A stretch of 49,906 nt of DNA from Sinorhizobium fredii USDA 205 (GCF_001461695.1 NZ_AUTC01000154.1:1-49906); one strand, 5' to 3'. Shown: positions 26,136-36,897, numbered from the stretch's first letter. Made by a program: numbers and translations. The notes: generated from the sequence alone by a model not told the origin.

Positions 26136-26207
26136 TTCTGTTGCCTGCCTTTTGCGGCTGTCCTATCAGGTCGAGGGCCGTGGGTTAAGAGAAATTATGA
26201 GCACGTG

Positions 26208-26657
26208 ATGGCGGAAACGACGCGCTACATGGATGCCGCACTCGACGAGGCGCGGAAGGCGGCGGCGCGGGGCGAGGTGCCGATCGGTGCCGTCGTGGTG
26301 CTCGACGGAGAAGTCGTCGCCGCGGCCGGCAACCGAACGCGCGAATTGCGGGACATCACCGCCCATGCCGAGATCGAAGCGATCCGCCAGGCGGCCTCCG
26401 CCGTCGGCGACGAGCGTCTTTCGGGCGCCGATCTCTATGTGACGCTTGAGCCTTGCACCATGTGCGCGGCAGCGATCTCCTTCGCGCGCATACGCCGCCT
26501 TTACTACGGCGCCGATGATCCGAAAGGCGGCGCCGTCGAAAACGGCGTCAGGTTCTATGGCTCGCCGACCTGCCACCATGTGCCGGATGTCTATTCCGGC
26601 CTCGCCGAGCGCGAGGCCGCCGATCTTCTGCGGGAGTTTTTTGCCGCCCGGCGTTGA
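26208..26657 (+). CDS. tadA: tRNA-specific adenosine deaminase
   Basis: A 149-residue zinc deaminase that converts A34 to inosine in tRNA-Arg(ACG). The ligands and catalytic acid are His53, Glu55 (HAE), Cys83 and Cys86 (PCTMC), spaced as in the E. coli enzyme. The open frame continues far upstream through the antisense of the pseudouridine synthase gene; ATG at 26208 gives the normal N-terminus. It converges with the acetyltransferase gene 10 bp away. Confidence 0.95.
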   Translation: MAETTRYMDAALDEARKAAARGEVPIGAVVVLDGEVVAAAGNRTRELRDITAHAEIEAIRQAASAVGDERLSGADLYVTLEPCTMCAAAISFARIRRLYYGADDPKGGAVENGVRFYGSPTCHHVPDVYSGLAEREAADLLREFFAARR

Positions 26658-26667
26658 CGGAAAGAGA

Positions 26668-27147
26668 TCAACTGGCCGCGAGCGCCTCGAGTTCCTTGCC
26701 CACCAGCCGATAGCGCGTCCATTCCGACAGCGGTTCCGCCCCGATCGCCTCGTAGACACGGATGGCGGGCTCATTCCAATCGAGAACGCTCCACTCGAAG
26801 CGGCCGCAACCCTCGACGATCGCAATGCGCGCCAGGTGCTTGAGCAGCATCTTGCCTGCACCGGAGCCGCGATGCTCCGGCGTCACGTACAGGTCCTCGA
26901 GATAGAGACCCTTACGTGCCTGCCAGGTCGAATAGTTGTAGAACCAGATGGCGAAGCCGGCCGGCGCGCCATCGACCTCGCAGATGACCGCACGGCTGAC
27001 CCGACCCGGCCCGAAGAGTGACGCCGTCAGAAGCTCGATGGTCGCCTCGACCTCCTGCTCGGCCTTTTCATAGATGGCGAGTTCGGTGATGAAGCGCAGG
27101 ATCGTTGCCGCATCGTCCGGAACCGCGTCGCGAATGTTGATCGCCAT
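26668..27147 (-). CDS. GNAT-family N-acetyltransferase (diamine/thialysine type)
   Basis: A 159-residue GNAT protein. The acetyl-CoA loop is EHRGSGAGKML at about 92-102, preceded by YLEDLYVTP; the overall sequence resembles the spermidine/thialysine acetyltransferase (SAT2-like) group. The substrate is not known. It begins 3 bp after the lipoprotein gene, so the two are almost certainly co-transcribed. Confidence 0.85.
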   Translation of the reverse strand: MAINIRDAVPDDAATILRFITELAIYEKAEQEVEATIELLTASLFGPGRVSRAVICEVDGAPAGFAIWFYNYSTWQARKGLYLEDLYVTPEHRGSGAGKMLLKHLARIAIVEGCGRFEWSVLDWNEPAIRVYEAIGAEPLSEWTRYRLVGKELEALAAS

Positions 27148-27150
27148 CGC

Positions 27151-27771
27151 TTAGAACGGCCAGTACCACTTGCTGCCGCTGTTGGCGACCTGCGCCGCCT
27201 TCTTGCGCCGACGCTCCTTGTCCTTTTCCGTCTCGCCGAGATCCGTTTCGGCGCCCTCGGGCAGGCGACGATATTCGAGCGGCGGGTCGCTCAGGTAACG
27301 GCGCTTGTCGGAATAGGCGCCCATCTCGATCTTGCGGGCTTCGCGATAGGCGGCCTGCTGCTCCTTGGCGGAAAGACGGCGACCGTTGGCGCTCGCCTTC
27401 GCAAGCGGCGATACGTAATTAGGATTGTTCTTGTTGGCGTCGGCCTCTTCGCGCAGGCGGTCGCGCACTTCCTCGGGCGACTCGACCCAGGCAGGATTGG
27501 CCTCGCGATTTGCAAGCGACTGCTGCGGCTGGACTAGCGCGGCCTGTTCTCCCTGCGGCGGCAATACCAGGCCGGCACGCGGCTGGTACTTGACCGGGTC
27601 CCTCTTCGGCGGAGCCAGGCTGATGGCGCTGCCAAGGTCGTCGACCAGTTGTTCGCCTGCCGACTTGTCCGTACCGTAGGTCGGGCCGCCGATGCAGCCG
27701 GAAAGCACCAGGCTACCTGCCACGACAGCAGCAATGCCCGCAAACACCCGCAACTCTCGCGTCATTTCCAT
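27151..27771 (-). CDS. Hypothetical lipoprotein
   Basis: A 206-residue exported lipoprotein. A short basic start and a hydrophobic stretch lead to the lipobox LSGC with the lipidated Cys26. The mature part is hydrophilic, with Pro/Gln-rich and charged segments, and a basic stretch (KDKERRRKKAAQ) before a Trp/Tyr-Trp end. I recognise no domain. It lies between ileS and the acetyltransferase gene in the same orientation. Confidence 0.82.
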   Translation of the reverse strand: MEMTRELRVFAGIAAVVAGSLVLSGCIGGPTYGTDKSAGEQLVDDLGSAISLAPPKRDPVKYQPRAGLVLPPQGEQAALVQPQQSLANREANPAWVESPEEVRDRLREEADANKNNPNYVSPLAKASANGRRLSAKEQQAAYREARKIEMGAYSDKRRYLSDPPLEYRRLPEGAETDLGETEKDKERRRKKAAQVANSGSKWYWPF

Positions 27772-27895
27772 GAAATTCCTTCCAGCCCCGCCGCACCGCG
27801 GCCATTACGCGCCCCATGGCGGAAAAATCCGCCAAATTTCGGGCAGTTTGTACCGGATGAACGCTTCAAGCGCAATTCACCCGGTAAAACGTCGA

Positions 27896-30817
27896 TCAAG
27901 GCTTGAAACCGAGCTCCCGCAATGCGGCGGCATCGCGCGCCGACACATCCGGATAGAGCGGATCGGAGCCGATATCCGTGGTGATTCGCCAGGAGCGGGC
28001 GCATTTGCGGCCTTCGGCAAGTTTCGGCACGACGCCGACCTTCGCCACTTCGGGCAAGGTGAAGGCGCCGGCCGGCCCTTCGGCGCCGTCAATCTCGATC
28101 GCCGAGGTGATGCAGATCTCGGCGAAGTCCTGGCCATCGAGCGCCGCTCTCAGGTCCGGATCGGCGATGTGGACAATCGGCGCGGCCTCGAGCGAGGAGC
28201 CGATCCGCTTGTCCTTGCGCTCGATCTCGAGCGCCCCGGTGACGACCTTGCGCACTTCGCGGATCTTCCGCCACTTCTCGGCGAGCGCATCGTTGCGCCA
28301 TTCCGCCGGCACGGCCGGGAACTGCTCGACATGCACGGAGACAGCCTCCGGATTGCGAGAGAGCCAGGCTTCCTCCGCGGTAAAGGGCAGCATCGGCGCG
28401 AGCCAGGTGACCAGGCAATCGAACAGCGTGCGGATGACGTGCAGCGCGGCGCGGCGACGCAGCGACGACGGCGCATCGCAGTAGAGCGCGTCCTTGCGGA
28501 TGTCGAAATAGAAGGCCGACAGTTCGACATTCGAGAAATCGATCAGCGCGCGGGCGATCCGCTTGAAGTCGAAGGCATCGTAGCCTTCGCGCACCAGCCG
28601 GTCGAGCTCGGCCAGACGGTGCAGCATCAGTTGCTCGAGCTCCGGCATGTCGGAGACCGCGACCGTCTCGCCCTTGTCGTGGGCGAGCGTGCCGAGCATC
28701 CAGCGGACGGTGTTCCTGAGCTTGCGGTAGGCATCGATATTGGTCTGGATGATCGTCTTGCCGAGGCGCTGGTCTTCCCAGTAGTCGGTGGTCATGACCC
28801 ACAGGCGCAGGATGTCGGCGCCGGCGTCCTTCATCACCTCCTGCGGCGTGACGGTGTTGCCCTTCGACTTCGACATCTTCTCGCCCTTCTCATCCATGGT
28901 GAAACCATGGGTGACGACGGCGTTGTATGGCGCACGGCCGCGGGTCGCGCAGCTTTCGAGAAGCGAGGAGTGGAACCAGCCGCGATGCTGGTCGGAGCCT
29001 TCCAGATAAACATCGGCCGGCCATTTCAGGTCCGGACGGTCCTCGAGCGTGAAGGTGTGGGTCGAGCCGGAATCGAACCACACGTCGAGGATGTCCATGA
29101 CCTGGTGCCAACGGGCGTGATCGTGGTCGCTTCCAAGGAAGCGTTCCTTCGCCCCCTCGGCAAACCAGGCGTCTGCGCCTTCCTTCTCGAAGGCCTCCAG
29201 AATGCGGGCGTTGACCTCTTCGTCGACGAGGATCCGGCCGTCATCGTCGGCAAAGATCGCGATCGGCACACCCCAGGCGCGCTGGCGCGACAGCACCCAG
29301 TCGGGGCGCTGCTCGATCATCGCACGCAGGCGGTTCTGACCGGCGCCGGGGACGAAGCGGGTCTCGTCGATGGCGTTGAGAGCCCGCGAGCGCAGCGTCG
29401 TGCCGTCGCCGAAGTCCTTGTCCATGTAGACGAACCATTGCGGCGTATTGCGGAAGATCACCGGCTTCTTCGAGCGCCAGGAATGCGGATAGGAATGCTT
29501 CAGCCGGCCGCGGGCGAAGAGCGCATGGCGGGCGATCAGCGCCTTGATCACACGGTCGTTGGCGTCGCCTTTCTTGCCCTTGTCGTCGATGACGCGTCCG
29601 GCGCCACCTTCGGCATCCGGGCCGAAGCCGGGAGCATCAGCCGTGAAATAGCCGGCATCGTCGACGGTGAAGGGGATCGCCGAGGAGATGCCGCGCGCTT
29701 CCAACGCGCGAGCGCTGTCCATCCAGGCGTCAAAGTCTTCGCGGCCGTGGCCGGGGGCTGTGTGAACGAAGCCGGTGCCGGCATCATCCGTCACGTGATC
29801 GCCGTCGAGCAGCGGCACGTGGAAGGCATAGCCGCCACCGAGACCGTGGAGCGGATGGGCGCAAGTGATCGCCCCCAGTTCGCCAGCCTCAATATCGCGG
29901 ACGAAATTGAACGTCACCTTCGCCTTGGCCGCCGACTCTTCGGCCAGGCGCTTGGCGAAGATCAGCTTTTCGCCGGGCTGCGGGCCAAAATCGTTCTCGG
30001 CGGTCGCCACCTCGTAAAGACCATAGGCGTAGCGCGACGAATAGGCGACCGCGCGGTTGCCGGGGATGGTCCAGGGCGTCGTGGTCCAGATGACGACGAA
30101 GGCGCCGGCAAGCGCATCCGGTCCCTCGGTGACCGGGAACTTCACCCAGATCATGTCGCTTTCGACATCGGCATATTCGACTTCGGCCTCGGCCAGCGCG
30201 GTGCGCTCGACGACCGACCACATGACCGGCTTGGATCCACGATAGAGCTGACCGGCCTTGGCGATCTTGATCAGTTCGCCGGCGATCCGTGCCTCCGCAT
30301 GGAAGTTCATCGTCGTGTAAGGTTTTTCGAAATCACCCTCGATGCCGAGCCGCTTGAACTCCTCGGTCTGGACCTCGATCCAGCCGCTGGCGAATTCGCG
30401 GCATTCCCGGCGGAACTCGTTGACCGGAACGTCGTCCTTGTTCCTGCCTTTCTCGCGATACTTCTCTTCGATCTTCCATTCGATCGGCAGGCCATGGCAG
30501 TCCCAGCCCGGAACATAATTGGCGTCGAAGCCGCGCATCTGGAACGAGCGGTTGATGACGTCCTTGAGGATCTTGTTCAGCGCATGGCCGATATGGATGT
30601 TGCCGTTCGCATAGGGCGGGCCGTCATGCAGCACGAACTTTTCGCGGCCGGCAGCGGAGGCGCGAAGCTTCTTGTAGAGCTCCATCTTCTGCCAGCGGGC
30701 GACGGTTTCCGGTTCCTTCTGCGGCAGGCCGGCGCGCATCGGAAACTCCGTCTGCGGCAGGTAGAGCGTCGAGGAATAGTCGATCTTTTCAGCGGTCTCT
30801 GTCATGGTCTTTTGCAT
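27896..30817 (-). CDS. ileS: Isoleucyl-tRNA synthetase
   Basis: A 973-residue class Ia synthetase. The HIGH motif is at residues 75-78 and KMSKS at 647-651, with the connective-peptide editing domain between. It charges tRNA-Ile and edits valine. The C-terminal zinc-finger position reads KCARSW and VSARDA, so only one of the usual four cysteines remains. ATG at 30805 (MTETAEK) is an alternative start. Confidence 0.97.
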   Translation of the reverse strand: MQKTMTETAEKIDYSSTLYLPQTEFPMRAGLPQKEPETVARWQKMELYKKLRASAAGREKFVLHDGPPYANGNIHIGHALNKILKDVINRSFQMRGFDANYVPGWDCHGLPIEWKIEEKYREKGRNKDDVPVNEFRRECREFASGWIEVQTEEFKRLGIEGDFEKPYTTMNFHAEARIAGELIKIAKAGQLYRGSKPVMWSVVERTALAEAEVEYADVESDMIWVKFPVTEGPDALAGAFVVIWTTTPWTIPGNRAVAYSSRYAYGLYEVATAENDFGPQPGEKLIFAKRLAEESAAKAKVTFNFVRDIEAGELGAITCAHPLHGLGGGYAFHVPLLDGDHVTDDAGTGFVHTAPGHGREDFDAWMDSARALEARGISSAIPFTVDDAGYFTADAPGFGPDAEGGAGRVIDDKGKKGDANDRVIKALIARHALFARGRLKHSYPHSWRSKKPVIFRNTPQWFVYMDKDFGDGTTLRSRALNAIDETRFVPGAGQNRLRAMIEQRPDWVLSRQRAWGVPIAIFADDDGRILVDEEVNARILEAFEKEGADAWFAEGAKERFLGSDHDHARWHQVMDILDVWFDSGSTHTFTLEDRPDLKWPADVYLEGSDQHRGWFHSSLLESCATRGRAPYNAVVTHGFTMDEKGEKMSKSKGNTVTPQEVMKDAGADILRLWVMTTDYWEDQRLGKTIIQTNIDAYRKLRNTVRWMLGTLAHDKGETVAVSDMPELEQLMLHRLAELDRLVREGYDAFDFKRIARALIDFSNVELSAFYFDIRKDALYCDAPSSLRRRAALHVIRTLFDCLVTWLAPMLPFTAEEAWLSRNPEAVSVHVEQFPAVPAEWRNDALAEKWRKIREVRKVVTGALEIERKDKRIGSSLEAAPIVHIADPDLRAALDGQDFAEICITSAIEIDGAEGPAGAFTLPEVAKVGVVPKLAEGRKCARSWRITTDIGSDPLYPDVSARDAAALRELGFKP

Positions 30818-31082
30818 TCATCTTTTCCGCGCGGGATCACGCAGGCGGAAGGGTTCGGTCTCTCGAAGATGACTGGAAGGGCGTGAAACGCCGAAATCCC
30901 GGACCTTCCGGCGCGCCCTAGCGCGTGCGGAAAGCCGGGCCGATAATTCGCTGATCGATGGTCAATCGACGATGCCGGGTCATAGTGGCCGGTTGTTTAA
31001 GGCGTTTTCGGCCTTTTGAAAAGGTCCGCCAGCGCAGCATGGCGCGATTCTTTGGGCCAGCGCGCTTGCCTCCCCGCCAACC

Positions 31083-32066
31083 TCAGGCGAAATTGACCTG
31101 GCGGTCGATCTCGCTCAAGGGCTGCACGCCGGAAAGAAGGGCGCGCGCCTCCTGCTCGTCCTCTCTCATCTGCACCATCAACGGTTCGAGCCCGTCGAAT
31201 TTCAGCTCGTCACGGAGATGCCCAAAGAAGGAGACGCCGCAGACCTCGCCATAGAGGTCGCCGGCGAAGTCGAAGACGAAGGTCTCCAGCAGCGCTTCTC
31301 CGTCGCTGGCGACGGTCGGGCGGCGGCCGAAGCTTGCGACGCCGTCGTAAAGAGAACCGTCCGCCCGGCGGAACCGCACCGCATAGATGCCGTTCCTGAG
31401 TTCGGCTTCCTGCGGCAGGCGCATGTTGGCGGTCGGATAGCCGAGCGTGCGCCCGAGCTTCTTGCCGCCGATCACTTCCGCTTCGACGGTATAGCGGTAG
31501 CCAAGCAGGCCGGCCGCATGCGCGACGTCGCCTTCAGCAAGCAGGGAACGAATGAAGCTCGACGAGATAACCGAGGCGTTCTCGTCGCGGAAGGCATCCA
31601 CCAGCGTCACGCCGAACCCTTCCTGCGCCCCGGCCGCCATCAGAAAAGCAGGACCGCCTTCTCGCCCCTTGCCGAAATGGAAATCGAAGCCGGTGACGAC
31701 ATGGGAGGCGTGCAGCCATTCGCGAAGGATACGATGGATGAAATCGGAGGCCGAAAGCTGGGAAAACGTCCGGTCGAAGGGATACTCGATCACGGCGCCA
31801 AAACCCATACCTTCGAGGATGCGGGCCTTCAGTGGAGCCGGGGTCAGGCGGAACACGGGCTGGTCGGGCCGGAAGACGGTCCTCGGATGCGGTTCGAAGG
31901 TCAGCACGAGAGCCGGAACGCCCCGGCCCCTTGCCTCGTCGAGCGCACGGTTCAGCACCGATTGATGGCCCCGGTGGACGCCGTCGAAATTGCCGATCGC
32001 GATCACGCCGCCGTGCAGGCGCTCGGGAAGCGGATCACGGGTTTCGTTGCGATGAAAAACCGTCAT
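31083..32066 (-). CDS. ribF: Bifunctional riboflavin kinase / FAD synthetase
   Basis: A 327-residue RibF. The N-terminal nucleotidyltransferase has GNFDGVHRGH at 25-34 and ISSSFIRSLL; the C-terminal kinase has GRTLGYPTAN. It makes FMN from riboflavin, then FAD. It begins 13 bp after the HAD-IIA gene; 265 bp with no recognised feature separate it from ileS. Confidence 0.95.
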   Translation of the reverse strand: MTVFHRNETRDPLPERLHGGVIAIGNFDGVHRGHQSVLNRALDEARGRGVPALVLTFEPHPRTVFRPDQPVFRLTPAPLKARILEGMGFGAVIEYPFDRTFSQLSASDFIHRILREWLHASHVVTGFDFHFGKGREGGPAFLMAAGAQEGFGVTLVDAFRDENASVISSSFIRSLLAEGDVAHAAGLLGYRYTVEAEVIGGKKLGRTLGYPTANMRLPQEAELRNGIYAVRFRRADGSLYDGVASFGRRPTVASDGEALLETFVFDFAGDLYGEVCGVSFFGHLRDELKFDGLEPLMVQMREDEQEARALLSGVQPLSEIDRQVNFA

Positions 32067-32079
32067 TGCCGTCTTCCTG

Positions 32080-32927
32080 TCAGGCGAGCCGGGGCATCCA
32101 CCACTTGGGCGTCGCTCCTTCCTTCTTCAGGAAAGCGGCCAGCTTCGCCTCGTCGGTGCGGCTTTCATGCATGTATTCCTGCGCGTGAATGCCGGCACTG
32201 ATATAGAGCAGATCGAAACCCGCGTCCTGCGCTCCCTTCACGTCGGTCGGCATGCCGTCGCCCACGGCGACGACCCGCGCGAGATCGAAGGCACTTCTCA
32301 CCGCCTTCGCTTCGGACAGCGCGGCGCGGTAGATCGCCTTGTAGGGCTTGCCGGCAATGCGCGCCTCGCCGCCGAGTTCCTCGTAAAGCTTGGCGATCGC
32401 GCCGGCGCAGGGGATCAGCCGATGGCCGCGTTCCACGACAAGGTCGGGATTGGCACAGATAAACGGTATCTTCCGTTTGGCAAGCCCGGTCAGCGTGGCA
32501 CGGTAGTGCTCGGGCGTTTCGGTCTCGTCGTCGTAGAAGCCGGCGCAGACGATCGTCTCGGCCTCTTCCGCCGAAACGATCTCGGTACCCAGTCCTTCGA
32601 GCAGCGGCAGGTCGCGGTCGGCGCCGATGAAGTAAATCCGCTTCTCTGCGGAAGCGATCAATGCCCGCGTGACGTCACCGGAGGTAACGATCCGATCATA
32701 GGCTTCGTCGGGAACGCCGAGGCCACGGATCTGCACCTTGACGCTCGGATGCGGGCGCGCGAATTGGTGATGAGGACGACCGTCACCCCTTGGGCGCGCG
32801 CCTCGGCAAGCGCCTCGCAGGCGGAGGCGAAAGCCTGAACGCCATTGTGAAGCACACCCCAGACGTCACAAAGCACCACGTCATACCGGCTGGCGATTTC
32901 CCGATAACTGTTGATCCTGACGGCCAT
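32080..32927 (-). pseudogene. HAD-IIA family hydrolase (TIGR01459-like), interrupted by a frameshift
   Basis: Two frames together encode one HAD class IIA hydrolase. The N-terminal part starts at ATG 32927 (MAVRINSYREIAS, ribosome site AGGAAG) with motif DVWGVLHNG and runs to VLITNS. The rest resumes in another frame as RPHPSVKVQIRGLG and ends at 32080 with VAVGDGMPTDVKGA. Adding one base near 32755-32761, within a GC-rich run, restores a continuous protein of about 282 residues with the family's NSPRPHPSV-like junction. It may be a real mutation or a sequence error. Co-directional with ribF. Confidence 0.82.
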
Positions 32928-33039
32928 CCTGGCTTCCTGCAAACTCGGCTTCCCGGCTGACATCGCAAGGAAGGGCCAAGAATACAAGCCTCGCATATCG
33001 AAAAACGCCGCACTTCCCAAGATTCGGCGGCGGCGAATA

Positions 33040-33662
33040 TCAGACAAGCATCAGCAACCAGCCGGCCGCGGCACAGATTGCAAGCGTCTGGAAAACACCG
33101 CGCTTCCACCAGAGAAGCGAGGCGGCCGCCACGATTGTCAGGAACAGTGCGGCAGGGTCGAGCGTCGTCGGGTCCGGATAGGGAAGCGAGAGCGGCCCGC
33201 TCTCCAATCGCTCGACGCGGCCAAAGAGGACGTGAAGGCCGAACCAGATGGCAAGGTTGAGAATGACGCCCGCGACCGCTGCCGAAATCGCCGACAGGGC
33301 ACCGGACAGCGCGGCGTTGGCGCGCAGCCGCTCGACATAGGGCGCGCCGAGGAAGATCGACAGAAATCATGGGACGAAGGTGACCCAGGTCGCAAGCGCC
33401 GCGCCAAGCAGGCCGGACGTCAGCGCATCGACGCCGATCGGCGGTGCGCCTCGGGTCCCGGCAGCAGCATGCAATAGTTGAGCGCGTGCAGGAAGCGGCT
33501 TTCGGAGATCCAGCGGCGCTCCTCGACGAGCTCCCGGTGCATGAGAGCAATCAGTCCGGCCGGACCGCCGAAGCTCAAGAGGCCGATCTTCGCCCAAACC
33601 TTCGCGGCTTCGGCAAAGGTGGGATGGGCGGGCGCGAGGCCCGCCGACGCTTTTCCGGTCAC
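33040..33662 (-). pseudogene. chrA: Chromate transporter ChrA remnant
   Basis: The GTG at 33662 overlaps the chrB stop (GTGA). The N-terminus is a normal ChrA start (KIGLLSFGGPAG, HRELVEERRW, LNYCMLLPGPEA). After that the frame shifts and the large middle of the protein is missing. The C-terminal third resumes as GLLGAALATWVTFVP, hits TGA at 33367-33369, and then continues in the same frame through FLSIFLGAPYVERL and NLAIWFGLHVLFGRV to a final stop at 33040. About 208 codons remain of a protein that is usually 400-450 residues. Chromate or sulfate export function should be lost. Confidence 0.88.
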
Positions 33663-34486
33663 GCCCGCTTCCCCTTGCCGCCGTGCGATACCCAATCGTG
33701 CTTCTCCTGGGTGGCATCGCGCGCCCAGCGATAGAGCGCGTCATAGAGCGTCATCCCTGCCTCGAGCTGTTCGAGGTCGTCGGCATACATGCGGGAAAGT
33801 CCGAGCGAGACGGCGAGAAGACCGGCCGCCTGAGGCTCGAGGTCATGCCTGTCCGTGTCGGCGCCACGGACAATGCGGGCGACGTGCTCCAAGGCGGGGA
33901 AGCCAAGCCGGAACTCCTTGATCATCGTATCGAAGGTGCAGTCGTCGCCACGGTGGCTCCAGAACACGCCTTCAATGTCGAAGGGCGTAGCGCCGAAACG
34001 CTCGCCGACCGCCTCGACCTCAGCCGCCGTCACGTAGAGAAACCTGGCGCGCGGATCGACGAAGCGGCGGATCAGCCAAGGGCAGGCAATGCGGTCGATC
34101 TTCGGCCGGGATCGCGTGACCCACACCGACCCGCCCGAGGGATCGGCATTCGGCAGGCTGGCCACCGGCACGAGAGGCAGCCCTGCTTCGCGCCACGCCT
34201 CGATGCCGCCTTCCAGTATTTCCGCTGCCGCACCGGCCAGCCGAAGCCATGCAGCAACGCCTTCGCTGAGCTTGCCGCCGTGCTTGCAGAGCACGACGAC
34301 CCACTGGCCGTTGTATTCGTCCGCCCATTGCGGGGCGTCGGAATGCGTGCGGTGGAACGATGCCGGTACAAGATAGGGATCGGCGGTGAAATCGTCCTCA
34401 TCGCGCACATCGATAAGCACCGGCGCCTTCGGAGTTCCGACAAGCCGGGCGAGTTTTTCAGGGGAGATTGAATTGAACGAGGCCAT
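33659..34486 (-). CDS. chrB: ChrB: rhodanese domain fused to chromate-resistance domain
   Basis: A 275-residue protein. Residues 1-105 form a rhodanese-like domain with active-site Cys67 (LCKHGGKLS), and about 115-265 form the ChrB C-terminal domain (TRSRPKIDRIACPWLIRRFVDP, HRGDDCTFDTMI). ChrB acts as a chromate-sensing regulator or accessory factor of the ChrA transporter. The gene looks intact although its partner chrA just downstream is destroyed. The start has 266 bp of upstream sequence shared with groES. Confidence 0.9.
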   Translation of the reverse strand: MASFNSISPEKLARLVGTPKAPVLIDVRDEDDFTADPYLVPASFHRTHSDAPQWADEYNGQWVVVLCKHGGKLSEGVAAWLRLAGAAAEILEGGIEAWREAGLPLVPVASLPNADPSGGSVWVTRSRPKIDRIACPWLIRRFVDPRARFLYVTAAEVEAVGERFGATPFDIEGVFWSHRGDDCTFDTMIKEFRLGFPALEHVARIVRGADTDRHDLEPQAAGLLAVSLGLSRMYADDLEQLEAGMTLYDALYRWARDATQEKHDWVSHGGKGKRA

Positions 34487-34631
34487 GGTTACGACGTCCT
34501 TGATTGCTGTTGGACGCGAAATTCCAGCATGACGCCTCGTGGGGCATTCGCTTACCCCATGGACCCATCAAACAAAAAACGGCGTTTCGTGTCAACGTTC
34601 GCGGCTGGCAAAAAAATCTCGACACCAATCC

Positions 34632-34660
34632 TTGACTCGTTCCATAGCCAGCCTTATCTC
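34632..34660 (+). promoter_or_regulatory. Promoter of groES-groEL
   Basis: TTGACT at 34632-34637 (within CCTTGACT) and TTATCT/TATCTC near 34654-34660, 16-17 bp apart. The element precedes CIRCE by 8 bp. CTTGAC with a CCTTAT-like -10 would also suit an alphaproteobacterial RpoH promoter; the two readings cannot be separated by eye. Confidence 0.6.
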
Positions 34661-34667
34661 GGCGGCG

Positions 34668-34694
34668 CTAGCACTCTTTCAACGGGAGTGCTAA
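34668..34694. promoter_or_regulatory. CIRCE operator (HrcA-binding site)
   Basis: CTAGCACTC at 34668-34676, a 9-bp spacer, then GAGTGCTAA at 34686-34694. This is the CIRCE inverted repeat with one mismatch (TTAGCACTC expected). It places groESL under HrcA repression, relieved by heat or by unfolded protein titrating GroEL. Confidence 0.93.
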
Positions 34695-34752
34695 CACCCA
34701 TCCACCGGGTCGATGAACGATCCGCAATGTCATTTGATCGAGGGATTAGACA

Positions 34753-35049
34753 ATGGCAAGCACCAACTTCCGTCCGCTGCACGACCGCGTTGTCGTCCGC
34801 CGCGTCGAGTCTGAAGAAAAGACCAAGGGCGGCATCATCATTCCGGACACCGCGAAGGAAAAGCCGCAAGAAGGCGAAATCGTGGCAGTCGGTTCGGGTG
34901 CCCGTGACGAAAGCGGCAAGGTTGTTCCGCTCGATGTCAAGGCTGGCGACCGCGTCCTGTTCGGCAAGTGGTCCGGCACCGAAGTCAAGATCAACGGCGA
35001 AGACCTTCTGATCATGAAGGAAGCCGACATCATGGGCATCATCGGCTGA
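34753..35049 (+). CDS. groES: Co-chaperonin GroES
   Basis: A 98-residue GroES of normal length. The mobile loop (KTKGGIIIPDTAKEKPQEG) binds GroEL and caps the folding chamber. Start ATG 34753 has GAGGGA-like sequence upstream. groEL follows after 63 bp. Confidence 0.97.
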   Translation: MASTNFRPLHDRVVVRRVESEEKTKGGIIIPDTAKEKPQEGEIVAVGSGARDESGKVVPLDVKAGDRVLFGKWSGTEVKINGEDLLIMKEADIMGIIG

Positions 35050-35112
35050 TCGGCCGGACCCGCTTCCCAATTCATGACAACCAATGGGCAGTGAGCCCGG
35101 GAGTTTTCTCAC

Positions 35113-36728
<1,616 letters not shown>

Positions 36729-36750
<22 letters not shown>

Positions 36751-36777
36751 TAAGGCGACAGCCTTAGCACAGCAGGT
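36729..36777 (+). repeat. 49-bp direct repeat, copy 1 (groEL 3' end and beyond)
   Basis: Begins at the codons for GGMDMM, includes the groEL TGA, and continues through the small hairpin TAAGGC-GACA-GCCTTA to AGCAGGT. The second copy at 36833-36881 has one difference (TGA to CGA). Confidence 0.9.
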
Positions 36778-36807
36778 CCATAAAGCTTCGCCCATGCTCT
36801 AAGGAGA

Positions 36808-36832
36808 GTTCAGCGCGTCAGGCGCGCTGAAC
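36808..36832 (+). other. Hairpin between the two groEL-tail repeats
   Basis: GTTCAGCGCG (36808-36817) and CGCGCTGAAC (36823-36832) form a perfect 10-bp stem with a 5-nt loop. There is no T-run, so it may be an mRNA-processing or stability structure rather than a terminator. Confidence 0.6.
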
Positions 36833-36881
36833 GGGCGGCATGGACATGATGCGATAAGGCGACAGCCTTAGCACAGCAGGT
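36833..36881 (+). repeat. 49-bp direct repeat, copy 2 (duplicated groEL tail)
   Basis: Identical to 36729-36777 except that the groEL stop codon TGA reads CGA here; the next codon is TAA. It lies outside any gene. The 318-bp region 36751-37068 otherwise contains a hairpin (36808-36832), a terminator (36898-36926) and about 140 bp with nothing recognised. Confidence 0.9.
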
Positions 36882-36897
36882 TGATCCATCCGGATCG

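Noticed and set aside
24174..26207. Long plus-strand extension upstream of tadA
   Set aside because: It is antisense to the RluB-like gene and of low complexity; tadA has its normal start at 26208.
27818..27833. Short hairpin GGCGGA-AAAA-TCCGCC after ileS
   Set aside because: The stem is only 6 bp and is not followed by a T-run in the direction of ileS transcription, so it was not called a terminator.
27692..30886. Open frame of 1064 codons on the plus strand, antisense to ileS
   Set aside because: The ileS frame has all synthetase motifs; the antisense frame is a product of high G+C and codon bias and shows no domain.
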